NCBI GenBank assembly: GCA_013376985.1
Contig: JACABB010000016.1
Location: 1-64,000, forward strand
Origin: Bacteroidales bacterium
GTDB taxonomy: Bacteria; Bacteroidota; Bacteroidia; Bacteroidales; Tenuifilaceae
DNA length: 64,000 nucleotides
Direction of reading: 5' to 3'
The notes under the pieces were generated by a model. The model was not told the origin of the DNA. It made no database searches and saw only the letters and a program-made list of their open reading frames with translations. Shown here one piece after another: positions 35,664 to 45,360 of this stretch; the stretch's first letter is position 1; each line of letters opens with the position of its first letter. The position numbers were made by a program, and so were the translations under genes.

Positions 35664-37349
35664 ATGACAGTTCAAGATGTAATTCAGGTGATTTTGTTCT
35701 TTGCCTTACTAATAGGGTTAACTCCCATTTTAGGCAATTATATGTACAAAGTATTTACAGGGAACAAGCATATCATGTTACCTCTTTTTGGCTGGCTTGA
35801 AAAGATTACATATAAATTAACCGGGGTAAATTCCGATGAGGAAACAAACTGGAAGTCTTATACTTTCGGATTACTTATGTTTAACCTGGTTGGTCTTGTT
35901 TTTGTATTTCTGATTCAAGTCATTCAGGTTTATTTGCCTTTGAATCCTGCACATCTTCCAAATGTTTCGTGGCATTCAGCGTTCAACACATCAGTAAGTT
36001 TTATGACCAATACCAATTGGCAGGGATATGCTGGAGAAACAACTCTTAGTTACTTTGTTCAAATGGTTGGGCTAACAGTACAAAACTTTGTAAGCGCAGC
36101 AACGGGAATAGCGGTTTTAATTGCACTGATAAAAGGTATTTCGCGAAAAACCACCGATAAACTTGGTAATTTTTGGGTAGATCTTACTCGCTCTACCTTA
36201 TATGTGCTTTTACCACTTTCCATTCTATTTGCAATTGTATTGGTTGGTCAAGGTGTTATTCAGAACTTTAAAACGTATGAAACTGTTCAGACTTTACAGG
36301 GTACGCAGCAAGTGATTCCAATGGGACCAGCAGCATCGCAAATTGCGATTAAGCAATTGGGTACGAACGGAGGTGGATTTTTTAATGCCAATAGTTCGCA
36401 TCCTTTAGAGAATCCAACACCGTTCAGTAATTTTCTTGAAATGTTAGCAATATTGCTTATCCCAGCTGCATTAACTTATACCTATGGTAAAATGGTTGGC
36501 TCAATACGGCAGGGATGGACAATTTTTACAGCCATGCTAATTTTGTTAGTTATCGGTTTAAGTATTTCTTTATATGCCGAGTATTCTTCCAATCCTATTT
36601 TTGGACATTTACCATTGATGGAAGGAAAAGAAACCCGCTTCGGTATTACCAATAGTGTTCTTTGGTCAACTTCAACATCAGCGGCATCAAATGGTTCGGT
36701 AAATGCAATGCACGATAGTTTGTCGCCAATTGCAGGGATGGTTGCTATGGTTAACATCATGCTCGGTGAAATTATTTTTGGAGGAGTAGGAGCGGGGTTG
36801 TATGGCATGTTAATATTTATAATCCTCACGGTATTTATTGCTGGATTAATGGTTGGTCGGACACCAGAGTACCTAGGGAAAAAAATTGAAGCATTTGAGG
36901 TTCAAATGGCTCTGGTTGCCATTCTTGCTCCAAATATTATAATACTTCTTTTCTCGGCATGGGCTTCGGTGTGTACTTCAGGACTATCAAGTCTTAATAA
37001 TTCTGGATCTCATGGTCTTTCAGAAATTCTCTATGCTTATGCTTCAGCAGCGGGAAACAACGGTAGTGCTTTTGCGGGACTTAATGCAAACACTGTATTT
37101 TACAATTTAACCATTGGTTTTGGAATGCTCATTGGCCGTTTTGGAGTAATAATTCCCGTGATGGCAATAGCAGGAAGCATGGCTAAGAAAAAAATCACTC
37201 CACCTTCCTCTGGAACCTTTCATACCGACAATTGGCTTTTTATTGGGTTGTTAATAGCGATAATCCTTATTGTTGGTGGGCTAACGCATTTTCCTGCTTT
37301 ATCGCTTGGTCCAATAGCTGAACATTTATTATTGAATTTAAAAATTTGA
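35664..37349 (+). CDS. kdpA: potassium-transporting ATPase subunit A
   Basis: A 561-residue membrane protein, the K+-channel-like subunit of KdpFABC. Selectivity-filter loops of the superfamily are visible: NTNWQGYAGE, TNGGGFFNANSSHP, the third loop around WSTSTSAASNGSVNAM and NGSAFAGLNANT. It has 10 membrane helices. The C-terminus ends N-L-K-I followed by TGA. These codons and the stop lie inside an inverted repeat (37343-37414) that also occurs after kdpB. Confidence 0.96.
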   Translation: MTVQDVIQVILFFALLIGLTPILGNYMYKVFTGNKHIMLPLFGWLEKITYKLTGVNSDEETNWKSYTFGLLMFNLVGLVFVFLIQVIQVYLPLNPAHLPNVSWHSAFNTSVSFMTNTNWQGYAGETTLSYFVQMVGLTVQNFVSAATGIAVLIALIKGISRKTTDKLGNFWVDLTRSTLYVLLPLSILFAIVLVGQGVIQNFKTYETVQTLQGTQQVIPMGPAASQIAIKQLGTNGGGFFNANSSHPLENPTPFSNFLEMLAILLIPAALTYTYGKMVGSIRQGWTIFTAMLILLVIGLSISLYAEYSSNPIFGHLPLMEGKETRFGITNSVLWSTSTSAASNGSVNAMHDSLSPIAGMVAMVNIMLGEIIFGGVGAGLYGMLIFIILTVFIAGLMVGRTPEYLGKKIEAFEVQMALVAILAPNIIILLFSAWASVCTSGLSSLNNSGSHGLSEILYAYASAAGNNGSAFAGLNANTVFYNLTIGFGMLIGRFGVIIPVMAIAGSMAKKKITPPSSGTFHTDNWLFIGLLIAIILIVGGLTHFPALSLGPIAEHLLLNLKI

Positions 37350-37414
37350 AGATGTGTCAATTTGAAAATTACACACATCTTATCATTATGAAATTGTTTT
37401 CAAATCTTCAAATT
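37343..37414. repeat. inverted repeat at the kdpA/kdpB junction
   Basis: The arms AATTTGAAGAT (37343-37353) and ATCTTCAAATT (37404-37414) are perfect inverted repeats around 50 bases that include a nested GATGTGT/ACACATC pairing. The left arm contains the kdpA stop codon. The same arms recur at the kdpB/kdpC junction. Confidence 0.8.
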
Positions 37415-37421
37415 AAATTTT

Positions 37422-39503
37422 ATGGGCACAAAGCAAAACAGTAGTCTTTTTAATAAGAAGATATTGTTACAGGCCTCAAAGGATAGTTTAATCAAGTTGA
37501 ACCCCGCTTTGTTGATTAAAAACCCTGTTATTTTTATTGTGGCAATAGGTTCGATTCTTACCACAATCATACTATTTGCAGGTATTTTCCAAGGACATTT
37601 TTCGCCTTTCAACCTTCAAATAGCCATCTGGCTTTGGGTTACTGTATTATTTGCCAATTTCTCCGAAGCTATTGCCGAAGGCAGAGGAAAAGCTCAAGCA
37701 GATAGTTTGCGTAAAAACCGCACACAGGCCAAAGCTCGTAAATTAGATGGTAAACAGGAGATTTCAGTATTTGCAACCGAATTGAATAAGGGCGATATAG
37801 TCATTTGCGAAGCTGGTGATGCAATTCCTTCTGATGGTGAAGTGATTGAAGGCGTTGCCAGCGTTGATGAATCGGCAATTACAGGCGAATCAGCTCCAGT
37901 TATCCGCGAAAGTGGGGGGGATCGTTCAGCAGTTACTGGAGGAACAAAGGTAATCAGCGACAGAATTTTGGTCCGTATAACAACAGAACCTGGCAGTACA
38001 TTTCTTGATCGCATGATAACTCTGGTTGAAGGTGCTAAACGTCAGAAAACACCCAATGAAATAGCACTATCAATTCTTCTTTCGGGTTTATCTATTATTT
38101 TTCTTTTGGCAGTAGCTACACTTCCAGCATTCTTCGGGTACAGCCTTTCTGCTTCGGGTTTACCTATGTCACAAAACTTATCAATCCCCGTACTAATTGC
38201 TCTGTTGGTTTGTCTTATTCCAACAACTATAGGCGGTTTGCTGAGTGCAATTGGAATTAGCGGGATGGATAGGCTTATTCAGCATAATGTTATTGCTACT
38301 AGCGGGCGTGCTATTGAGGCTGCTGGAGATGTTGATGTTCTCTTGCTTGATAAAACAGGAACAATCACGTTAGGCAACCGCATGGCTACTAATTTTATTC
38401 CAGCTGATGGGGTAACTATTGAAGAACTTGCTGATGCAGCCCAACTTTCATCATTATCGGACGAAACACCCGAAGGGCGTTCAATTGTTGTTCTTGCTAA
38501 GGAACAATTCAATATTCGTGGTCGTGATGTTCATCAATTAAACGCATCGTTTATCCCTTTTACAGCACAATCTAGGATGAGTGGTGTTGATTTAAAGACC
38601 GATGTAAGTGTGGTTAAAATTCGCAAAGGTGCATCTGATGTCATCCGTACTTTTGTGCAAAATAATAATGGATTTTACCCTCAAAAAATTCAGGATACAG
38701 TATCTGAACTTGCACGGCAAGGTGCAACACCGCTGGTTGTTGCAAAGGATAATAGGATACTTGGCGTTGTACATCTAAAAGATATAGTAAAAGGGGGTAT
38801 TAGGCAACGTTTTGCCGAATTACGCAAAATGGGTATTAAAACCGTAATGATTACTGGTGATAATCCATTGACTGCTGCGGCCATTGCTGCCGAGGCAGGA
38901 GTTGATGATTTTATGGCCGAAGCAACACCCGAAGATAAGTTACGCCGTATTCGTGAAGAACAGGCAAATGGGCATTTGGTGGGTATGATTGGTGATGGCA
39001 CTAACGATGCCCCAGCCCTTGCTCAAGCCGATATTGGAATTGCCATGAATACTGGAACACAGGCAGCTCGTGAAGCAGGTAATATGGTTGATCTCGATAG
39101 CAACCCAACAAAGTTGATTGAAGTGGTAGAGGTAGGCAAACAGCTACTTATGACGCGAGGATCTCTCACCACCTTTAGCATAGCCAATGATGTGGCAAAA
39201 TATTTTGCCATTATCCCAGCTATTGCCATTGGACTGTATGCTGGAACAACGGAGGTAGGGCCACTTTCTGTACTGAATATTATGAATCTAGGTTCGCCTC
39301 AAAGCGCAATTCTGAGTGCTGTAATATTCAACGCTATTATCATTATACTATTAGTTCCTCTGGCTTTAAAGGGCGTACGTTACCGTCCTGTATCGGCAAA
39401 TGCAGCATTAACCCGAAACCTTTTGATATTTGGTTTGGGTGGGATTATTGCACCATTCATTGGCATTAAACTTATTGATATCATTATTAATTTGAAAATT
39501 TGA
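37422..39503 (+). CDS. kdpB: potassium-transporting ATPase subunit B (P-type ATPase)
   Basis: A 693-residue P-type ATPase, the energising subunit of KdpFABC. It shows the actuator motif ITGESAPV, the phosphorylation motif DKTGTITLG with Asp310, the nucleotide-domain segment [13 protein letters not shown], and the hinge [22 protein letters not shown]. The membrane helices and length are normal. Like kdpA it ends N-L-K-I-stop within the junction repeat (39497-39561). Confidence 0.97.
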   Translation: MGTKQNSSLFNKKILLQASKDSLIKLNPALLIKNPVIFIVAIGSILTTIILFAGIFQGHFSPFNLQIAIWLWVTVLFANFSEAIAEGRGKAQADSLRKNRTQAKARKLDGKQEISVFATELNKGDIVICEAGDAIPSDGEVIEGVASVDESAITGESAPVIRESGGDRSAVTGGTKVISDRILVRITTEPGSTFLDRMITLVEGAKRQKTPNEIALSILLSGLSIIFLLAVATLPAFFGYSLSASGLPMSQNLSIPVLIALLVCLIPTTIGGLLSAIGISGMDRLIQHNVIATSGRAIEAAGDVDVLLLDKTGTITLGNRMATNFIPADGVTIEELADAAQLSSLSDETPEGRSIVVLAKEQFNIRGRDVHQLNASFIPFTAQSRMSGVDLKTDVSVVKIRKGASDVIRTFVQNNNGFYPQKIQDTVSELARQGATPLVVAKDNRILGVVHLKDIVKGGIRQRFAELRKMGIKTVMITGDNPLTAAAIAAEAGVDDFMAEATPEDKLRRIREEQANGHLVGMIGDGTNDAPALAQADIGIAMNTGTQAAREAGNMVDLDSNPTKLIEVVEVGKQLLMTRGSLTTFSIANDVAKYFAIIPAIAIGLYAGTTEVGPLSVLNIMNLGSPQSAILSAVIFNAIIIILLVPLALKGVRYRPVSANAALTRNLLIFGLGGIIAPFIGIKLIDIIINLKI

Positions 39504-39561
39504 AGATGAAAAAATTTGAAAATTAAAACGGAATCTATAATCATTTTCAAATCTTCAAATT
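39497..39561. repeat. inverted repeat at the kdpB/kdpC junction
   Basis: The arms AATTTGAAGAT (39497-39507) and ATCTTCAAATT (39551-39561) are identical to the arms at 37343-37414, again with the upstream stop codon in the left arm. Extra AATTTGAAAATT-like words surround it. The same dispersed element appears to have inserted twice in the operon. Confidence 0.8.
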
Positions 39562-39584
39562 GGTACATTTTCAAATTGAAATCT

Positions 39585-40178
39585 ATGAAAACACTCATAA
39601 CATCTTTAAAAATCTTCCTGTTCTTCACCGTATTAACAGGAGTTATATACCCCCTTTTTGTTACGGGAATAGCACAGTTATTATTTCCAAATAAAGCAAA
39701 TGGAAGTTTAATAATTAAAGACAATAAGGCGATTGGAAGTGAACTTATCGGGCAACAATTCGATAGTTCCATTTATTTTACCTCACGCCCTTCAGCTATT
39801 TCATATAACCCTTTACCATCAGGGGGTTCAAATTATGGGTTAACAAATATAAAATTGAAAAACCTTGTTGTAGAACGTAAACATAAATTTATTACTTTTA
39901 ATCGATTAGATAGTTTAACCGTAGTTCCTTCCGAAATGCTGTTTGCTTCAGCAAGTGGATTGGATCCGCATACATCGCCAAGCGCAGCATTACTTCAGGT
40001 TGATAGAATTGCCAAGGCTAGAGGATTTGATTCATCTCAAAAACAGCAATTAATCGATTTGATTCAAAGTAAAACGGAGGAAATGCAATTTGGTCTTCTT
40101 GGAGAGCCAAGAATTAACATCTTGAATTTAAATATTGCACTTGATAAACTTGACCAGAATATTACAAATAACAAATAA
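39585..40178 (+). CDS. kdpC: potassium-transporting ATPase subunit C
   Basis: A 197-residue subunit with one N-terminal membrane helix (SLKIFLFFTVLTGVIYPLFVTGIAQ) and the conserved periplasmic parts YFTSRPSAISYNPLPSGGSN and LFASASGLDPHTSPSAALLQVDRIAKARG. The ATG at 39585 is chosen: an upstream in-frame TTG (39516) would add 23 residues encoded by the junction repeat. KdpC enhances ATP binding by KdpB. Confidence 0.94.
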   Translation: MKTLITSLKIFLFFTVLTGVIYPLFVTGIAQLLFPNKANGSLIIKDNKAIGSELIGQQFDSSIYFTSRPSAISYNPLPSGGSNYGLTNIKLKNLVVERKHKFITFNRLDSLTVVPSEMLFASASGLDPHTSPSAALLQVDRIAKARGFDSSQKQQLIDLIQSKTEEMQFGLLGEPRINILNLNIALDKLDQNITNNK

Positions 40179-40189
40179 AATCGATATTT

Positions 40190-40966
40190 ATGAAAACTTC
40201 AATTCGTAGTAGAAAATTTACAATGGGTATGATTCTTTTCTTGGTAATCATATTATTGTTATCAGTTTCCTCTGGTTACTACCTTAACAAATTATCGAGT
40301 AAAACCAGTGCAATCTTAAATGAAAATCATTATTCCGTTGTATATGCACGAGATATGTCGGAAAACCTGATAAATATAAATCAGAGTATTATCAATTGCT
40401 CTTTAACAAACAAAAAACCTGATACTTTAGCAATTAATAGTGAGTTTAATTTATTTAATAAATCACTTAAATTAGAAAAAAATAATATAACAGAAATTGG
40501 CGAAGACGCACTTGCATCTGATATTGAAAAGAATTATAATGATTATCGTGCTTATGTTATTGAAATTATAAAACAACCAAACCCTGATGTTAAGGTTCTT
40601 AATCTGCAAAAGAAATTTGATAATGTATATCAACAATTAATACTTTTGTCTAAAATGAATGAGAAGGCGATTGAAGTAAAAACTGTTGATGCTAAAATTT
40701 CGGCAAAAAGATTTACCTTACAGATGACATTTATTGGGACATTGTGTTTTTTAATTGCTTATGGTTATACCTTTATCTTTTCATCGTATTTCAATGATCG
40801 ATTTTATAAATTGTATAATGGTATAAAAGAAGTAGTTGCTAGTAATTACAGGGAGAGAATTCATCTTAAGGGGAGTGATGAATTGAGCGAAATGTCGTTG
40901 ATTATTAACGAAATGACCGAAAAGTTAGATAAAGAGGACAAAACAAAAGTTGTTTCAATAGATTAG
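40190..40966 (+). CDS. two-helix membrane HAMP protein between kdpC and kdpD, no kinase domain
   Basis: A 258-residue protein with a membrane helix at about 14-33 and a second at about 168-190, enclosing a roughly 130-residue extracytoplasmic helical domain of the four-helix-bundle MCP type. A HAMP domain follows (YNGIKEVVASNYRERIHLKGSDELSEMSLIINEMTEKL, about 208-250). The protein stops there: no methyl-accepting, histidine-kinase, GGDEF or phosphatase output domain. Its place between kdpC and kdpD, 11 bases after kdpC, implies a role in K+ or envelope sensing for the Kdp system. Confidence 0.75.
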   Translation: MKTSIRSRKFTMGMILFLVIILLLSVSSGYYLNKLSSKTSAILNENHYSVVYARDMSENLININQSIINCSLTNKKPDTLAINSEFNLFNKSLKLEKNNITEIGEDALASDIEKNYNDYRAYVIEIIKQPNPDVKVLNLQKKFDNVYQQLILLSKMNEKAIEVKTVDAKISAKRFTLQMTFIGTLCFLIAYGYTFIFSSYFNDRFYKLYNGIKEVVASNYRERIHLKGSDELSEMSLIINEMTEKLDKEDKTKVVSID

Positions 40967-41006
40967 GAGAAGTTATTAAGCGAATTCTTTGAAGAAATGA
41001 TAACCG

Positions 41007-43685
41007 ATGAACCTAGATGAGAATCGTCCAGATCCTGATGAACTTCTTGCATCTCTAAAACTCGAAGAGGAAAAAAGCAAGAGGGGAAAATTAAAGATAT
41101 TCTTTGGTATGTGCGCTGGTGTTGGCAAAACATTTACAATGCTACAGTCTGCACATGCCGATAAATCCAAAGGTATTGATATAGTTATTGGATACATTGA
41201 ATCGCATAATCGGAGCGAAACAAACGAGCTTATTAACGGGTTGGAGTTGGTGCCACGTAAGAAATATGAATACAAAGGTTCATTGCTTCAGGAGGTTGAT
41301 ATTGATGCGATTATTGCTAGGAAACCCCATGTTGTACTTATCGATGAATTTGCCCACACCAATGCTCCGGGGAGTCGGCATTTGAAACGGTATCAGGATG
41401 TAATTGAGATTCTTGATAGTGGAATTGATGTTTATACAACAGTGAACGTTCAGCATATTGAGAGTCGTTCCGATACAGTTGCCCAGATAACAGGTATTAC
41501 CATTCGTGAAACATTGCCCGATGAGGTTTTTGAGAGCGCCGATGATATTGAATTAGTTGATATTACTCCCGATGAGCTCTTGCAGCGTTTTTCGGAAGGG
41601 AAGGTATACGCCCCAGAACGTTCTCGGGAAGCAATTCAGAATTTTTTCCGTAAAGGAAATATTACTGCTTTACGCGAAATGGCTTTGCGTATTGTGGCGG
41701 ATAGGGTTGATAAACAGCTTCGGCAGTACATGCAGCAGAAGCGCATTCTAGGCCCTTGGAAATCGGGTTTACATCTAATGGCAGTGATTGGGCCTAGCCC
41801 AGAATCAGCGAAACTAATTCGATGGGCAAAAAACCTATCATCCACAATGGGGGCTACATTGTTGGCTTTGTATGTTGAAACGCCAGTAAAACTGACAATT
41901 GCACAGCAAGATCAACTTACAAAAAACATCAACCTTGCTAAACAATTAAGTGCTGAATTTACAACAACATCTGGTGATGATATTGTAAAAGCAATTCTTA
42001 GCGTTGCTCAAAAAGAGAATATTTCTCATATCGTGATTGGTAAACCAAGACATCGTACACTTTACTCGATGCTGGTTTTGGGGAATTTTGTAAATAAGCT
42101 AATTAGGCATAGCGGAAATATCGATGTATATGTAATGGGGTCAGATTCCGCCCACAGCAATCAGTACTTGAAGTATATTGGCTTTCCTGCATTTACATCT
42201 AACTTTTCACAGTATTTTTTTGCAGGCATTATCACATTGCTTACTGCTTTGGTATTCTTTCCTTTCAAGGATATAATTGCATATCAAATAGTAGCCTTTG
42301 CACTTCTTTTTGTAGTTTCAATACTCTCCATTTTTCTTGGAATCGGTCCAATTCTTCTCTCGGCTACACTAAGCGCACTTCTTTGGGACTATTTCTTCAT
42401 TCCGCCGTCATTTACTTTGCATATAGGCAAGCCAGAGGACGTGTTAATGCTTGTTATGTATTTTATTATCGCTTTGCTTAATGGTGTATTAACGGCAAGG
42501 GTTCGTAATCAGCAGCGATTAACTAGGGAGAGAGAAGAGCGAACCAGTGCACTCTATCATCTTACCAAGGGATTATCGTTTGCTTCTGGAATTGATGAGG
42601 TTGTTAAGGTTTCTGCCGATGGAATAAATAAGTTTTTTGGGTTTAACAGTGCAATCATTCTCCAAGAAGGGATGAATGAACTTGATCCTCATATTGTGAA
42701 TAAAACGGACTTAAAATTTTCAACTTCGGAAATAAGTATAGCATCTTGGGTGTTTCAGCACCTAAAGAAAGCAGGCAAATATACGGATACGTTGCCTTCT
42801 ACTGACTTCACATTCTATCCTCTCAATACCAATAGAATGCATCTAGGAGTTGTAGCGGTTAAACACATTAAGGCTTTTAATGCTGATGAAGAGGTTTTCT
42901 GGGACACCTTTAAAACTCAAATATCCAATGCTTTAGAACGTGAGTTTTTGAACGATCTTGCCCGAAGAGCATCAATCCTGAACGAATCGGATAAACTTTA
43001 TAAAACGCTGTTTAACTCCATATCGCACGAGCTTCGAATTCCTGTTGCAACCATCATGGGTGCATCCGATTCGCTTCTAACGATTGCTCACGATGAACAA
43101 ACGCATAATAGTTTATGTAACGAGATTTTTACTGCCTCGGAACGTCTTAACCGCCTTATTGAGAATCTTCTGAATATGTCGAGGCTTGAATCTGGAAGGA
43201 TATCTCCTCGACTCGATTGGCACGATGTGAACGATTTGGTGAACAAGGTTACCGAAAACCTGAAAACAGAGTTCCAAAATTTCAAATTGGAGGTTGTGAT
43301 TCCCGAAAATATGCCTTTAGTTAAAATTGATTTTGGATTGATGGAGCAAGTAATTCATAATCTTTTATTCAACGCAACTCAGTATTCACCGTATCAAACC
43401 ACAATTAGAATCAAACTTTACTATGATAAGCCTAATTTGATTATATTGGTCATGGATCGAGGCCTTGGTTTTCCTAAAAATGCTATTCCTTTTGTATTCG
43501 ATAAGTTTTATAGGGTAGAAGGTACAAAATCAGGAGGCACAGGCTTGGGTTTATCTATTGTTAAAGGTTTTGTAGAAGCCCATAACGGAACTGTAAAAAT
43601 TGAGAACAGACAAAACGGGGGATCAAAAATTTCAATTAAAATACCCACGGATGTACCAGATTTCGGATTAATCCAACATGAGTAA
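41007..43685 (+). CDS. kdpD: osmosensitive K+ channel sensor histidine kinase KdpD
   Basis: An 892-residue full-length KdpD. The N-terminal KdpD domain carries Walker A GMCAGVGKTFTML and Walker-B-like VVLIDEFAHTN. A USP domain (about 250-370) and four-helix DUF4118 membrane region (about 395-490) follow, then a GAF-like domain, a HisKA domain with phospho-acceptor His674 in SHELRIP, and a HATPase domain with GTGLGLSIVKGF. It controls KdpE phosphorylation in response to low K+ or turgor. The stop overlaps the kdpE start by eight bases. Confidence 0.96.
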   Translation: MNLDENRPDPDELLASLKLEEEKSKRGKLKIFFGMCAGVGKTFTMLQSAHADKSKGIDIVIGYIESHNRSETNELINGLELVPRKKYEYKGSLLQEVDIDAIIARKPHVVLIDEFAHTNAPGSRHLKRYQDVIEILDSGIDVYTTVNVQHIESRSDTVAQITGITIRETLPDEVFESADDIELVDITPDELLQRFSEGKVYAPERSREAIQNFFRKGNITALREMALRIVADRVDKQLRQYMQQKRILGPWKSGLHLMAVIGPSPESAKLIRWAKNLSSTMGATLLALYVETPVKLTIAQQDQLTKNINLAKQLSAEFTTTSGDDIVKAILSVAQKENISHIVIGKPRHRTLYSMLVLGNFVNKLIRHSGNIDVYVMGSDSAHSNQYLKYIGFPAFTSNFSQYFFAGIITLLTALVFFPFKDIIAYQIVAFALLFVVSILSIFLGIGPILLSATLSALLWDYFFIPPSFTLHIGKPEDVLMLVMYFIIALLNGVLTARVRNQQRLTREREERTSALYHLTKGLSFASGIDEVVKVSADGINKFFGFNSAIILQEGMNELDPHIVNKTDLKFSTSEISIASWVFQHLKKAGKYTDTLPSTDFTFYPLNTNRMHLGVVAVKHIKAFNADEEVFWDTFKTQISNALEREFLNDLARRASILNESDKLYKTLFNSISHELRIPVATIMGASDSLLTIAHDEQTHNSLCNEIFTASERLNRLIENLLNMSRLESGRISPRLDWHDVNDLVNKVTENLKTEFQNFKLEVVIPENMPLVKIDFGLMEQVIHNLLFNATQYSPYQTTIRIKLYYDKPNLIILVMDRGLGFPKNAIPFVFDKFYRVEGTKSGGTGLGLSIVKGFVEAHNGTVKIENRQNGGSKISIKIPTDVPDFGLIQHE

Positions 43686-44382
43686 TTCTATGAGTTTTGA
43701 AAATTTAATACTGGTTATTGACGATGAAGTTCAGATTAGGCGTTTGCTTGAGATTACCTTAAATGCTGACGGATATAAGGTAAAAGAGGCAACAACTGGT
43801 AAAGATGGCTTAATTGCTGCTGTTACTTATAACCCATCGCTTATCATTCTTGATTTAGGCCTTCCCGATGAAGATGGAATTATTATCTTGAAGCGTTTAA
43901 GGGAATGGTATAAAAACCCAATTATTATTCTCTCTGTTAGGAGTTCAGAGGATGATATTATTAATGCGTTGGACAATGGTGCGAACGATTATCTTACAAA
44001 ACCATTCCGAACAGGGGAACTACGAGCCAGAATAAGATCCGCTTTTCGATTGATAAAAATTGAAACAGAGAATAACCCGATACTCACATTTCAATCTCTA
44101 ATAATTGATTTAACAAATCATTCGGTAAAGAAGAATAACGAATTGCTAAAACTCACAACCACCGAGTTTTCACTTCTAGCTCTTCTTGCTAAAAATGCAG
44201 GAAAAGTATTAACCCACCAGTATATACTAAAAGAAGTTTGGGGTTATGGCTATATCGATCAAACCCAGTATTTACGAGTATTTGTAGCGCAACTCCGTAA
44301 AAAAATTGAGGATGATCCCGCTAAACCTAAATTCATCCTAACCGAATCAGGTATTGGTTATAGGTTTAGCGAATCACTTTGA
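43678..44382 (+). CDS. kdpE: response regulator KdpE
   Basis: A 234-residue OmpR/PhoB-type regulator. The receiver domain has phospho-acceptor Asp59 (IILDLGLPDEDG), acidic pair DDE at 15-17 and Lys in YLTKPFR. The C-terminal winged helix shows LTTTEFSLLALLAKNAGKVLTHQYILKEVWG and a YRFSE ending. It activates the kdp promoter when phosphorylated by KdpD. A second in-frame ATG (MSFENLI) lies four codons in; the first is used here because of the translational overlap. Confidence 0.95.
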   Translation: MSNSMSFENLILVIDDEVQIRRLLEITLNADGYKVKEATTGKDGLIAAVTYNPSLIILDLGLPDEDGIIILKRLREWYKNPIIILSVRSSEDDIINALDNGANDYLTKPFRTGELRARIRSAFRLIKIETENNPILTFQSLIIDLTNHSVKKNNELLKLTTTEFSLLALLAKNAGKVLTHQYILKEVWGYGYIDQTQYLRVFVAQLRKKIEDDPAKPKFILTESGIGYRFSESL

Positions 44383-44663
44383 ACAGACTCTTAATAGTTT
44401 AACGTCAGTTCGATGTAAGAAATGTGATAATGTGTTTATTTGCAGAGGTATATGGTTATTTGGTATAATGTGGATGGTTGGAATGATGGATAACAAAGGG
44501 TTAGATTTTTGCTTCTTTCTTCCATTTTTCCATTATTCCAGCACTCCATTGTTTCAAATAAAAAAATTTGACTGATACACAGATTAATACATTGTTTATA
44601 TATCGAACTGACGTTAGTTTAGTTCGATGTAAGCTGTACAATACGATTTATTGCAGCAAATTA
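44383..44663. repeat. repeat-bearing intergenic element after kdpE
   Basis: About 280 bases with no supportable gene. TAACGTCAGTTCGAT (44400-44414) recurs inverted as ATCGAACTGACGTTA (44602-44616), a perfect 15-bp match. AGTTCGATGTAAG occurs as a direct repeat at about 44408-44420 and 44620-44632. Inside is another inverted pair, TGGAATGATGGA and TCCATTATTCCA. The layout is that of a small non-autonomous repeat element. Confidence 0.55.
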
Positions 44664-45314
44664 CTACGCCATCTTCACAAGAATAGTCTTGATAGCATCG
44701 GATACATCTTCCGCTTTATCAACAGCTTTCTCTAGGGTTTCAAGAATTTCCTTCTTCTTAATCAGTTCAAAAGGATCTTTTTCGTTTTCGAAAAGCATAG
44801 AAATACCCATATGGTATAGTTCGTCAGCCTTATTTTCTAGGGTGTTAATTTTTATACAGGATTGGGTGATTTTTTCATTATTACCACTTGGATCCGTTAA
44901 AAGGTTCACTGAAAATTCGATTTCTTTTGCTGCTAAATATATAATTTCAGCAAACTCTAAATAAACAGGAATATAGGTTTTTGGTTTGTATAATCTGATT
45001 CTTTGCGCAACACCATTAATCGTATCAACTACATCATCAATATTCGATGTGAATTGCTGAATATCTTCTCTGTCAAACGGTGTGATGAAAGATTTATTTA
45101 GCTGATCGAAGATTGTATGGGTAAAATCATCTCCAATTTTTTCGAGATCCTTAATTTGCTTTATATATGTTTCTTGTTGTTCAATGTCTTCTGTGCTAAG
45201 TAAAAGTTTTAGTACCTCAGCTGTTTTAATTAGATTTAGTGCATCTTTTTCAAATAAAGGATAAAAAGAAGGATCTTTTGGAGTAAAATACCTTAAAAAT
45301 TTGTTGAAATCCAT
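44664..45314 (-). CDS. DUF47 family phosphate transport regulator (PhoU-like)
   Basis: A 216-residue helical cytoplasmic protein of the DUF47/PhoU-like family: LRYFTPKDPSFYPLFEKDA at the start, and the conserved DREDIQQFTSNIDDVVDTIN metal-binding helix (E/DxxxD). These proteins accompany PiT phosphate transporters and are thought to control their activity. It is 46 bases downstream of the PiT gene on the same strand. Confidence 0.9.
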   Translation of the reverse strand: MDFNKFLRYFTPKDPSFYPLFEKDALNLIKTAEVLKLLLSTEDIEQQETYIKQIKDLEKIGDDFTHTIFDQLNKSFITPFDREDIQQFTSNIDDVVDTINGVAQRIRLYKPKTYIPVYLEFAEIIYLAAKEIEFSVNLLTDPSGNNEKITQSCIKINTLENKADELYHMGISMLFENEKDPFELIKKKEILETLEKAVDKAEDVSDAIKTILVKMA

Positions 45315-45360
45315 ATGGTTAGTTTTTATACGTTAGAATCAAATTCCAGAATGTAGAAAA

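Noticed and set aside
44354-44575. 73-residue frame over the kdpE end and repeat element
   Set aside because: Overlaps kdpE in another frame and continues into repeat sequence.
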